Below are positions 24,531 through 31,716 of a DNA stretch of 40,114 nt, one piece after another. The notes under the pieces were generated by a model. That model did not search any database. It was not told where the DNA came from and was given only the letters and a program-made list of their open reading frames with translations. The stretch spans positions 1-40,114 of the forward strand of contig CALYYZ010000002.1 of assembly GCA_945607165.1 (NCBI GenBank), written 5' to 3'. Position 1 is the stretch's first letter. Each line of letters starts with the position of its first letter. Both the position numbers and the translations under genes were made by a program. This DNA is from an uncultured Ruminococcus sp. GTDB taxonomy: Bacteria > Bacillota > Clostridia > Oscillospirales > Acutalibacteraceae.

Positions 24531-24655
24531 TATGGAAACACTGAATAAATCACATCATAAGATTGTTTGCACATCTTGCTTGCATATTTTCCGCCGGCTT
24601 GCTCAAAAAATCTGACGGCGCAATATGCACAAATGATTTTATCAGTGTTTCCTTA
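24531..24655. mobile_element. MITE-like element, copy 2 (125 bp)
   Basis: The ends are TATGGAAACACTGAATAAAT and the complement of TAAGGAAACACTGATAAAAT. The left ~65 bases match copy 1 almost exactly (24535-24595 against 12581-12641), and the right arm matches through CTGACGGCGCAATATGCACAAA. It has no coding capacity and can fold into one long hairpin. It fills most of the space between the PP2C stop (24666) and kinase 2 start, so it would lie inside their shared mRNA. Confidence 0.85.
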
Positions 24656-24665
24656 GATTTTAGTA

Positions 24666-25832
24666 TTAATACAGACCGCCTGTCTCAGCCTCGGGAAAAT
24701 CGTCTCCGTCAGTGTCGTCTGAATTGCCGCCAAGCTCAAAAACTCCGAATACCTTTTGCTCCCGATCGTCATCGCTGTCGGTCGGCTCAGTCTCGTTGAA
24801 AATATTACCCGGCTCAGAATAAGGCTCGTCGTAGGTTGACTTGGACTCGGTTGGCTTTTCTGCGGGCTTGACCGTTGTATTAACGGAAGCAGGCTGAGTT
24901 GAGGACGGCTCTTTGTCCGTATTATCGCCAAGGGGATTAAACAGGAAAAAAGCACCGACTGCCGCCGCCAAAAGAACTGCCGCAATTCCTGCAATAATCA
25001 GTGCGAGCATACCCTTGCTTTGCCCTTTGGAGCCTGCGGCTTTGCTGACATATCCCTGTGCGTTGTTTACTACCTTGCCCAGAATAATCGTAATGTTGTC
25101 TCTTCCGCCGTTTGCAAGAGCCAGCGATAAAAGTGTTTCGCCTGCGTCCTCGACCGAATTTGATTTTGAAATAACGCTGAGTATCTCATCGGTTTCCACC
25201 ATATCGGTGAGGCCGTCGCTGCAAATCAAAAATACATCGCCCTCGTTTATTTCACCGTGAAGAAGATACGGAGACAGCTCCATTTCGTCGGGGAAAATAC
25301 CCAGATTCTGAGTCAGGCGAAATTTTTTCTTTTTGTCATAGTTCGTTCCGAAAACACGCTCGTAGTTGTGACGCTCGCTGTGCTCATACGAAATCTGCTC
25401 AATGCTGCCGTTTCTTATCAGAAAAATAGGGCTGTCACCGAGATTGCAAAGCTGAAATCTGTCGTTTTCAAACAGAAGCATTGAGGCGGTGGTGCCCATT
25501 CTGCCCTTAACGATTCTCTGCATTTCATCACAGATGATTTCATTTGACTTAAAGCATATATCCTGCACAAGTCGATCGGGCGCCCCGCCCCTGTATGCGG
25601 CAAACTCATACGAGGCTGTGTCTGCGGCAATTTCCGAGGCGCGCTCTCCGCAAAGATGTCCTCCCATTCCGTCAAACACTCCGAACAGAGACGGAGTATT
25701 TGTGCTGTAGGTTCCGCAGTGCTTCCAGCCCGATTCGCCTATGTCCACCTTTGTTTCGGCACAGATTAAGTTGTCTTGGTTTTTCGGTCTTACAATACCT
25801 CTGTCAGACAGGGCATAAACATTAATTTGCAT
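24666..25832 (-). CDS. PP2C-type protein phosphatase with C-terminal membrane helix
   Basis: A 388-residue metal-dependent Ser/Thr phosphatase, expected to reverse the adjacent kinases. The PP2C motifs are in order: DRGIVRPKNQDN, the metal-binding Asp in FGVFDGMGGHLCGERAS, LICSDGLTDMV and GGRDNITIILGKV. After residue ~255 come a membrane helix (MLALIIAGIAAVLLAAAVGA) and an acidic Thr/Ser/Pro-rich tail of ~90 residues outside the cell. A strong promoter lies upstream at 25966-25994, making it the first gene of the kinase operon. The ATG has AAGGA nine bases upstream. Confidence 0.95.
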   Translation of the reverse strand: MQINVYALSDRGIVRPKNQDNLICAETKVDIGESGWKHCGTYSTNTPSLFGVFDGMGGHLCGERASEIAADTASYEFAAYRGGAPDRLVQDICFKSNEIICDEMQRIVKGRMGTTASMLLFENDRFQLCNLGDSPIFLIRNGSIEQISYEHSERHNYERVFGTNYDKKKKFRLTQNLGIFPDEMELSPYLLHGEINEGDVFLICSDGLTDMVETDEILSVISKSNSVEDAGETLLSLALANGGRDNITIILGKVVNNAQGYVSKAAGSKGQSKGMLALIIAGIAAVLLAAAVGAFFLFNPLGDNTDKEPSSTQPASVNTTVKPAEKPTESKSTYDEPYSEPGNIFNETEPTDSDDDREQKVFGVFELGGNSDDTDGDDFPEAETGGLY

Positions 25833-25874
25833 ACAATCAAATCCTTATAGATTGATAAGCTATTGTGCTTTAGC

Positions 25875-25965
25875 AACCGCTGAATAAAATTCTAATTAAA
25901 GCTGCTTGCACAGCGTAATTGTTTTTTGATAATAATGCACATATTTAATATGAATAATCAGCTTC
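25875..25965. repeat. Possible degenerate MITE-like copy
   Basis: In order, CGCTGAATAAAA, TGCTTGCACA, AATGCACATATTTAAT and AATCAG recall the MITE ends and internal motifs. The match is patchy, so this is tentative. It lies in the 5' leader of the PP2C operon. Confidence 0.3.
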
Positions 25966-25994
25966 ATTATATATTCTTTACATACAAATGTCAA
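25966..25994 (-). promoter_or_regulatory. Consensus promoter of the PP2C-kinase operon
   Basis: On the minus strand TTGACA (25994-25989) and TATAAT (25971-25966) have a 17-base spacer, a full consensus match. The leader to the PP2C start would be about 125 bases. Confidence 0.8.
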
Positions 25995-26082
25995 TGTTTA
26001 TTTGATGCTTTACATTAATATGCTCTGAATATGCTCTGAAAACCAACAATTCTATACAGGTTATTGTAAATTCCCATCAAAC

Positions 26083-26118
26083 AAAAAGCTGCTTGCAGGG
26101 AAATTCCCGGCAAACAGC
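26083..26118 (-). terminator. Terminator of the DUF4234-DUF2752 operon
   Basis: On the minus strand GCTGTTTGC pairs with GCAAGCAGC (one wobble) and GGGAA with TTCCC, with one internal mismatch. TTTTTGTTT follows. It ends right after the DUF2752 stop and isolates that operon from the PP2C promoter. Confidence 0.8.
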
Positions 26119-26123
26119 CTTGT

Positions 26124-26507
26124 TCAAATAATATTTCTGAATATTCCAAAGAGCAGAAGCACTGCACAAGCCGAATAAACAAGTACAGAGTCAACCTTTG
26201 AAAGAGTCTTTTTGTTGCAGCGCACATAGCTTATGCCAAGCCTTACCGCTATGTACAGAAAGAAAGGCAGCAAAAGCAGCACTGCGGGGTTTGCTTTCCA
26301 TGCCGAAGCAAAATCAAGCTGCAAAAGACTTATGCACATTCGTGAAACTCCGCAGCCCGGACATTCCAATCCTGTAATACTTTTTATAGGGCATGGAATT
26401 CCTGCGCCTAAAGCTGTACACACAACGGAATACAGCAGTCCTGCTGAAATCAGAGCCGCAATAAGCATAAGCACTCTGAACAGCCGTTTTTTCTCAGTTT
26501 GCCGCAA
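26124..26507 (-). CDS. DUF2752 membrane protein
   Basis: A ~127-residue protein with three hydrophobic segments and the DUF2752 hallmark GLECPGCGVSRMCISLLQLDF, read as LECPGCGVSRM followed by a polar turn and WKANP. The conserved Cys-Pro-x-Cys-Gly suggests a metal or disulfide site at the membrane face. The function is unknown. The start is uncertain: a TTG at 26507 opens the frame, overlapping the DUF4234 gene by 14 bases, but a later GTG or ATG is possible. It is co-transcribed with the zinc-ribbon DUF4234 gene and ends at the terminator at 26083-26118. Confidence 0.82.
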   Translation of the reverse strand: MRQTEKKRLFRVLMLIAALISAGLLYSVVCTALGAGIPCPIKSITGLECPGCGVSRMCISLLQLDFASAWKANPAVLLLLPFFLYIAVRLGISYVRCNKKTLSKVDSVLVYSACAVLLLFGIFRNII

Positions 26508-27174
26508 CCTTATTCAGCTCGTTTTGAATTAATGCGTAGTTTACGATAACAAATCCAAACAACGCAATCACCAAATAGACAATCGAATTATCCGACGCTG
26601 TTCCGTTGTATTTCCTGGAAATATAGTCAACCTTTTTACCGGCATTATAGAACCAATAAATTCCGTAGATGCCGCAGGTGACAAGGCTGAGCAGAAATAC
26701 AATGCCGCCTGAGGTGTCTCCCGCAGAATCACTTGCTGTGTTGAGGTCGTTTACTAAATTAACAAACCAGTAGATTCCATAGATACCGCAGGTAACAAAA
26801 CTGAGTATAATTGCAATCGCAATGTCACGGCGGGCAATGGGAGCTTTGCCGTTATTTCCCTGATAAGGAGGCTGCTGGTAGTTCGGCTGACCCTGATACT
26901 GCTGATAGGGAGGCTGCTGGTAGTTCGGCTGACCCTGATACTGCTGATAGGGAGGCTGCTGGTAGTTCGGCTGACCCTGATACTGCTGATTGGGTGCCTG
27001 TTGGTAATTGGGCTGACCCTGATACTGCTGATTGGGTGCTTGCTTGTTGTTTCTATAGTTTACAGAACCACCGTTTACGGATACCGTAGCTTCATTGTTT
27101 GAAATCGCAGCTCCGCAGAACTGGCAAAAGTTGATTCCGTCAGGATTATTATTATTGCATTTCGGACAAATCAT
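26494..27174 (-). CDS. Zinc-ribbon, Gln/Tyr/Pro-repeat, DUF4234 membrane protein
   Basis: A 226-residue protein in three parts. Residues 1-25 form a zinc ribbon (MICPKCNNNNPDG and FCQFCG). Residues 48-105 are a low-complexity repeat of a 14-residue unit (QYQGQPNYQQPPYQ). The rest is a DUF4234 membrane region with two copies of the motif CGIYGIYWF (LSFVTCGIYGIYWFVNLVND; LSLVTCGIYGIYWFYNAGKK), so the membrane part is internally duplicated. Tyr/Gln/Pro linkers of this type can mediate condensation or surface display, but the role here is unknown. It is driven by the duplicated promoters at 27228-27370. Confidence 0.85.
   Translation of the reverse strand: MICPKCNNNNPDGINFCQFCGAAISNNEATVSVNGGSVNYRNNKQAPNQQYQGQPNYQQAPNQQYQGQPNYQQPPYQQYQGQPNYQQPPYQQYQGQPNYQQPPYQGNNGKAPIARRDIAIAIILSFVTCGIYGIYWFVNLVNDLNTASDSAGDTSGGIVFLLSLVTCGIYGIYWFYNAGKKVDYISRKYNGTASDNSIVYLVIALFGFVIVNYALIQNELNKVAAN
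26862..27044 (-). repeat. 42-bp tandem repeat in the DUF4234 gene (four units plus)
   Basis: Units begin at 26862, 26904, 26946 and 26988, with a partial unit from 27030, each 42 bases apart. The three units at lower coordinates are nearly identical; the one at higher coordinates differs (PNQ in place of PYQ). Confidence 0.92.
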
Positions 27175-27203
27175 TTTTTATCACTCACTTTTCTTTCAAT
27201 ATA

Positions 27204-27223
27204 ATATCATATTTATATGATAT
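27204..27223. promoter_or_regulatory. Palindrome at the DUF4234 transcript start
   Basis: ATATCATA (27204-27211) and TATGATAT (27216-27223) form a perfect inverted repeat with a TTTA centre. It covers the expected start of the proximal promoter. The distal promoter copy keeps only the half ATATCATA (27323-27330). Confidence 0.65.
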
Positions 27224-27227
27224 GAAA

Positions 27228-27256
27228 AGTATACCAACTGTTTGTGGTGATGTCAA
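27228..27256 (-). promoter_or_regulatory. Proximal promoter of the DUF4234 operon
   Basis: On the minus strand TTGACA (27256-27251) and TATACT (27233-27228) have a 17-base spacer that ends CAAACAGTTGG, giving an extended -10 (TGG-TATACT). Confidence 0.75.
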
Positions 27257-27341
27257 TATGATTTACAGTTTATTTTTGCAGTTACGACAAATTTTTTCTT
27301 TCAATCACTATTTTTATAGTAAATATCATATTTAATGTAAA

Positions 27342-27370
27342 AATATACCAACCGTTTGCCATGCTGTCAA
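27342..27370 (-). promoter_or_regulatory. Distal, duplicated promoter of the DUF4234 operon
   Basis: On the minus strand TTGACA (27370-27365) and TATATT (27347-27342) have a 17-base spacer that ends CAAACGGTTGG. The spacer tail and flanks are shared with the proximal promoter 114 bases away. Confidence 0.7.
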
Positions 27371-27607
27371 TGCAATATGCGCAATATTATATGCGAATAA
27401 AGCCAAAATACTATTTACATATTCTGTCATACTTTGTGAGCTTTTGAGGATATGCCTTGCTCAATATTTACCCGTACTGATAACAGGGTTTATTTTGCTT
27501 TTTATTGGCAATAATAGGTATGGCAAATTGTAAAATGCTCATTTTTGCCAAAGATAATGATTGAATTTGCTCGATTATAAATAAATTTTGAAAAAGTTTG
27601 AAGTATA

Positions 27608-27657
27608 TTGATTAAAAATGCTTGACTTTGGAAAAATATATGCTATAATCTAATCAA
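27608..27657 (+). promoter_or_regulatory. fru operon promoter framed by an inverted repeat
   Basis: TTGACT (27622-27627) and TATAAT (27644-27649) have a 16-base spacer. TTGATTA (27608-27614) upstream and TAATCAA (27651-27657) downstream are exact complements. This is a plausible pair of half-sites for the DeoR-type regulator encoded next to it. Confidence 0.6.
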
Positions 27658-27670
27658 GAGGTGAACGAAA

Positions 27671-28420
27671 ATGCTCACGCAGGAAAGATATCAGACAATT
27701 TTACAAATACTGAACGCTAAGTCGGCGGTTACCGTTACTGAGCTTGCACAGCTTCTGAATACTTCGGAATCCACTGTAAGAAGAGATCTTAACAGCCTTG
27801 ATGAGATGGGAAAGCTCAAAAAGGTATTCGGCGGGGCAACCGCAGTTACAAGTCTTGAAGGCATAAGCGAGGACAGCTTCAGCCGCAGGGAAACCGTTAT
27901 GACTGCCGAAAAGGACGCAATCGCACGATACAGTGCAGGACTTATCAACGATTCCGATTTTGTTTATATTGACGCCGGCACAACTACCGCACGGCTGATT
28001 GAATACATAGAAAACACAAAGGCAACCTATGTAACAAACGGTATCGGCCATGCAAGGCGACTGATTCAGAAGGGAATGTCGGCATATGTTATCGGCGGAA
28101 AAATCAAACCGGTAACAGAGGCAGTGGTTGGCGCACAGGGAATGAAGAGCATATTAAGCTTTAATTTCACCAAAGCCTTTATGGGCGCAAACGGAATTGA
28201 TATCACAAGCGGATTTACAACCCCCGATATTGAGGAGTCGCTTATAAAGGAAAGGGCGATTGAGCAGAGCTATATGAGCTTCGTGCTTGCAGACCACACG
28301 AAATTTGAAAAGGTTTATCCGGTATCATTTTCAAAGCTTAAGGACTGCTGCATAATTACCGACGCCTTAAGCAACAGCGAGTTTTCAGAACATACCGTTA
28401 TCAAGGAGGTTTTGAAATGA
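27671..28420 (+). CDS. fruR: DeoR/GlpR-family regulator of fructose use
   Basis: A 249-residue repressor. The N-terminal winged helix has the DeoR signature VTVTELAQLLNTSESTVRRD followed by LNSLDEMGKLKKVFGGA. The C-terminal sugar-phosphate sensor domain has FVYIDAGTTTARLIEYI and MGANGIDITSGFTTPDIEES. In related operons the ligand is fructose-1-phosphate, which relieves repression. That it regulates this operon is inferred from position: it is the first gene and overlaps fruK by four bases (ATGA). An AAGAGG site precedes the ATG. Confidence 0.93.
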   Translation: MLTQERYQTILQILNAKSAVTVTELAQLLNTSESTVRRDLNSLDEMGKLKKVFGGATAVTSLEGISEDSFSRRETVMTAEKDAIARYSAGLINDSDFVYIDAGTTTARLIEYIENTKATYVTNGIGHARRLIQKGMSAYVIGGKIKPVTEAVVGAQGMKSILSFNFTKAFMGANGIDITSGFTTPDIEESLIKERAIEQSYMSFVLADHTKFEKVYPVSFSKLKDCCIITDALSNSEFSEHTVIKEVLK

Positions 28421-29319
28421 TTTATACAGTAACCCTAAATCCGTCAATCGACTATATTGTAAGGCTTGATTCCCTTAAAACGGGAATTACAAACCGCACA
28501 AACAGTGAGGAATACTACTTCGGCGGAAAGGGCATCAATGTTTCCTGTGTTCTGGCTGAGCTTGACCTTGAAAGTACGGCGTTTGGTTTTGTTGCCGGCT
28601 TTACCGGTGAAGCAATCGAAAACGGAATCCGCAACGACAAAATCATTACCGATTTTATCAGGCTTGAGAACGGAATCTCAAGAATCAATGTAAAAATCAA
28701 GGCAGAGGAGGAAACCGAAATAAACGGTCAGGGTCCTCATATCAGCGAGGATGAGCTTGAAAGACTTCTTGCAAAGCTTGACAGACTTATCGACGGAGAC
28801 ACGCTGGTGATTGCAGGTAATATTCCCGCCTCAATGCCCGATGATGTTTATGACAGAATACTCGATAGGGTAAGCGGCAGGGATATAAGAATAGTAGTTG
28901 ACGCAACCAAACAGCTGTTGCTCAATTCGCTCAGGCACAAGCCGTTTTTGATAAAGCCCAACCGCCAGGAAATCTCAGAAATGTTCGGCGTGGAAATCAA
29001 TACCGAAGAGGACATTGAGGTTTACGCCAACAAGCTCAGAGAGATGGGAGCGAAAAATGTTCTTGTTTCCTTGGGAAAAGACGGTGCAATGCTTATTGAC
29101 GAGTTCGGAATAAAGCACAAGGCAGGAGTACTTAAAGAAAAGGTGATAAACACCGTAGGCTCCGGCGACTCAATGGTGGCAGGCTTTATTGCCGGATACG
29201 AAAAGGAAAAGGATTATTCCTTTGCTTTGAGGCTTGGCAGTGTCTGCGGAAATGCTACGGCATTTTTAAGCGGACTTGCAACTAAAGCAAAAATAAATGA
29301 ATTACTAAATAAATTTTAA
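28417..29319 (+). CDS. fruK: 1-phosphofructokinase
   Basis: A 300-residue PfkB-family kinase that phosphorylates fructose-1-phosphate, the product of the PTS, to fructose-1,6-bisphosphate. Family signatures are visible: TLNPSIDYIVRLD at the N-terminus, EYYFGGKGINVS in the substrate loop, and the C-terminal anion hole and catalytic Asp in INTVGSGDSMVAGFIAGY. The gene overlaps fruR by four bases and is followed by fruA 15 bases later, the standard fructose order. Tagatose-6-phosphate kinase is a relative, but the context supports FruK. Confidence 0.95.
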   Translation: MIYTVTLNPSIDYIVRLDSLKTGITNRTNSEEYYFGGKGINVSCVLAELDLESTAFGFVAGFTGEAIENGIRNDKIITDFIRLENGISRINVKIKAEEETEINGQGPHISEDELERLLAKLDRLIDGDTLVIAGNIPASMPDDVYDRILDRVSGRDIRIVVDATKQLLLNSLRHKPFLIKPNRQEISEMFGVEINTEEDIEVYANKLREMGAKNVLVSLGKDGAMLIDEFGIKHKAGVLKEKVINTVGSGDSMVAGFIAGYEKEKDYSFALRLGSVCGNATAFLSGLATKAKINELLNKF

Positions 29320-29334
29320 AGGAGAGAAAGGTTT

Positions 29335-31296
29335 ATGCGAATTACAGAATTAATCAAAAAAGACGCTGTCGCTCTCGGCGTCAAAGTGAACAGCAAGACT
29401 GAAGCGATTGATACCCTCGTATCGCTCCACAAAAGCTGCTCGAACCTGAGCAATCCCACCGCTTTCAAGGCAGAAATTTTAAAGCGTGAAGAGATGGGCA
29501 CAACAGCAGTAGGAATGGAGGTTGCCATTCCTCACGCAAAGAGTGCCTCTGTTAAGGCTCCCGCTCTTGCCGCAATCACGGTGCCGTCAGGCGTTGACTA
29601 CGGAGCAGCCGACGGACAGCCCTGCAAGCTGCTGTTTATGATTGCCGCAACAACAGACGGCGATGTGCACCTTGAGGTGCTTGCAAGACTTATGCAGCTT
29701 CTTATGGACGAGGAGTTCACCTCAAAGCTTAAGGCTGCAAAGAGTGTTGATGAGTTTTTATCGATCATTGATGCAAAGGAATCCGAAAAATTCCCCGAAG
29801 AAAGCAAGCCCGTTGCCGCAAACAAAAAAGCCGGCTACAGAGTTCTTGCAGTTACAGCCTGTCCCACCGGAATAGCTCACACATATATGGCTGCCGAAGC
29901 TTTGGTTAAGGCAGGCGAAAAGATGGGCATTACCGTAAAGGTTGAAACAAACGGCTCAGGCGGTGCAAAAAATGTACTTACCGCAAAGGAAATAGCAGAG
30001 TGTGACGGCATCATCATCGCCGCCGACAAAAGTGTTGAAACAGCTCGTTTTAACGGCAAGCCTGTTTACTCAACAAAGGTTTCCGACGGTATCAACAAGC
30101 CGGAGGAGCTTATTAACAAGATAATAAACGGCGAGGCTCCGGTTTTCCGCAGCAGCGGCAAGCAAAGCTCGACAGCTTCTCCCGAAAAGGGCGAGAGCAT
30201 TGGCAGACAGTTGTACAAGCACCTGATGAACGGTGTTTCACATATGCTTCCCTTCGTTGTTGCCGGCGGTATTTTCATAGCCATTGCGTTTTTGATTGAC
30301 GCCGCAAGCGGTGTTCAGGCTCAGGGCAACTCAGCCTTCGGTACAGTAACCCCCGTTGCAGCTTGGTTTAAAAATATCGGCGGATATGCATTTAGCTTTA
30401 TGCTTCCCATTTTGGCCGGTTTCATAGCAAGATCCATTGCAGACCGTCCCGGCTTGCTTGTCGGCTTTGTCGGCGGCTTCCTTGCTTCAAACGGCGCAAC
30501 CCTTGTAAATCCCGGCGCAACAGATGCAATCCCCTCCGGCTTCCTCGGCGCACTTCTTGCAGGCTTTGCAGCAGGCTATCTTATGCTTCTTGTTGAAAAA
30601 ATCTGCGACAGGCTCCCCGATGCTCTCGAAGGCATCAAGCCGGTGCTTATCTATCCGCTTGCAGGTTTGGGCATAGTAGGCGTTATGATGTGTGCGGTAA
30701 ACCCCTTTATGGGAATGATAAACACAGGACTTAACAACGGTCTTTCATGGCTTCACCAGAATAACCTCGGAATCCTGCTCGGCTGCATCCTCGGCGCAAT
30801 GATGTCCATTGATATGGGCGGTCCGTTCAATAAGGCGGCTTATGTGTTCGGTACGGGAATGCTCACCGCAGCTGCAGCTTCTCCTGACGCAGCATTCCAG
30901 ACAACTTGCTATCAGGTAATGGCTTCCGTAATGATCGGCGGTATGGTACCTCCTCTTGCAATAGCTCTTTCAACAACAATTTTCAGAAACAGATGGACAG
31001 CAGAAGAGAGAAAGAACGGTGTAGTAAACTACATTATGGGACTTTCCTTCATCACAGAGGGCGCAATTCCTTACGCCGCTTCCTCTCCCTTAAAGGTTAT
31101 TCCTTCCTGTGCAATCGGAGCAGCAGTAGCCGGCGGACTTTCATGGCTCTTCGGATGCACATTAATGGCTCCCCACGGCGGAGTATTCGTTGTTGCCACA
31201 ATCGGCAATCCGCTTATGTATCTGCTTGCACTTGTTATAGGCTCTTTAGTTGGAATGATCCTGCTTTCATTGCTCAAAAGACCAATCAGAAAGTAA
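29335..31296 (+). CDS. fruA: Fructose PTS permease EIIABC
   Basis: A 653-residue fused permease that imports fructose and phosphorylates it to fructose-1-phosphate. The EIIA domain (1-150) has the phospho-His in AIPHAKSASV. EIIB (165-265) has the phospho-Cys in VTACPTGIAHTYMAAEAL. EIIC (290-645) has about eight to nine membrane segments and begins LYKHLMNGVSHMLPFVVAGG. The A-B-C domain order is that of Gram-positive fructose permeases. Specificity for fructose over mannose or 2-O-alpha-mannosyl-glycerate is supported by the fruR and fruK neighbours. AAGGAGAG precedes the ATG. Confidence 0.95.
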   Translation: MRITELIKKDAVALGVKVNSKTEAIDTLVSLHKSCSNLSNPTAFKAEILKREEMGTTAVGMEVAIPHAKSASVKAPALAAITVPSGVDYGAADGQPCKLLFMIAATTDGDVHLEVLARLMQLLMDEEFTSKLKAAKSVDEFLSIIDAKESEKFPEESKPVAANKKAGYRVLAVTACPTGIAHTYMAAEALVKAGEKMGITVKVETNGSGGAKNVLTAKEIAECDGIIIAADKSVETARFNGKPVYSTKVSDGINKPEELINKIINGEAPVFRSSGKQSSTASPEKGESIGRQLYKHLMNGVSHMLPFVVAGGIFIAIAFLIDAASGVQAQGNSAFGTVTPVAAWFKNIGGYAFSFMLPILAGFIARSIADRPGLLVGFVGGFLASNGATLVNPGATDAIPSGFLGALLAGFAAGYLMLLVEKICDRLPDALEGIKPVLIYPLAGLGIVGVMMCAVNPFMGMINTGLNNGLSWLHQNNLGILLGCILGAMMSIDMGGPFNKAAYVFGTGMLTAAAASPDAAFQTTCYQVMASVMIGGMVPPLAIALSTTIFRNRWTAEERKNGVVNYIMGLSFITEGAIPYAASSPLKVIPSCAIGAAVAGGLSWLFGCTLMAPHGGVFVVATIGNPLMYLLALVIGSLVGMILLSLLKRPIRK

Positions 31297-31395
31297 TTGC
31301 AGGTAATTAACAAAAAAGATATAAAAAGATATAATAAACAATAGAATAAAAGATAAAACAATAAATAAAATTTAAAACAGTTAGGAGATATAATT

Positions 31396-31659
31396 ATGGT
31401 TTCACAACAGCTTACATTAACAAATCCTCAGGGCTTTCATATGCGTCCGGCATCGGTTTTCGCAAGTGCAATGGGCAAGTATAAAAGCAGCGTAACAATT
31501 AAATTCAACGGCTCGGATTATAATGCAAAAAGCCTGCTCAATATCATCGCCGCCTGCATAAAATGCGGAAGCGAAATTGAGGTTATTTGCTCGGGCGAGG
31601 ACGAAAATGAGGCTCTTGCAGAAGCAGTTGAGCTTATAGAAGGCGGACTCGGAGAATAA
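31396..31659 (+). CDS. ptsH: HPr phosphocarrier protein
   Basis: An 87-residue HPr. The active-site His15 is in NPQGFHMRPASVFA, and Ser46, the HPr kinase target in Gram-positive bacteria, is in NAKSLLNIIAACI. The Ser46 loop differs from the usual AKSIMGVMSLG, so this may be a fructose-operon HPr rather than the general one; both phosphosites are kept, so it can serve phosphotransfer and CcpA signalling. The 99-base gap after fruA is very A-rich. TTAGGAG precedes the ATG. A 10-bp hairpin separates it from the enzyme I gene. Confidence 0.93.
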   Translation: MVSQQLTLTNPQGFHMRPASVFASAMGKYKSSVTIKFNGSDYNAKSLLNIIAACIKCGSEIEVICSGEDENEALAEAVELIEGGLGE

Positions 31660-31669
31660 GAAGGTTAAA

Positions 31670-31701
31670 AAGCCGTGCCCGGATTTCCGTCGGCACGGCT
31701 T
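31670..31701 (+). promoter_or_regulatory. Hairpin between ptsH and ptsI
   Basis: AAGCCGTGCC (31670-31679) pairs perfectly with GGCACGGCTT (31692-31701). There is no T tract, so it probably protects the upstream mRNA end or lowers read-through, giving more HPr than enzyme I. Confidence 0.6.
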
Positions 31702-31716
31702 GTCAGAGGTATTATT

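Larger units (their letters stand above)
27175..27670. other. Intergenic regulatory region between DUF4234 and fru operons
   Basis: This gene-free stretch of 496 bases holds, from left, a 20-bp inverted repeat (27204-27223), two copies of a leftward promoter, about 230 AT-rich bases with nothing recognised, and the rightward fru promoter. No convincing small ORF or RNA gene was seen between 27390 and 27600. Confidence 0.7.

Noticed and set aside
26862-27044. CRISPR-like array
   Set aside because: The repeats are directly adjacent without spacers and lie in frame within a coding sequence.
26811-27089. Plus-strand repetitive ORF (REAAGSSADPDTAD units)
   Set aside because: It is the antisense reading of the 42-bp repeat in the DUF4234 gene, with no ribosome site; repeats open all frames.
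27490-27570. Sigma-54 promoter (TGGCA/TTGC motifs)
   Set aside because: The TGGCA and TTGC boxes do not have the required -24/-12 spacing, and a good sigma-A promoter lies just downstream.
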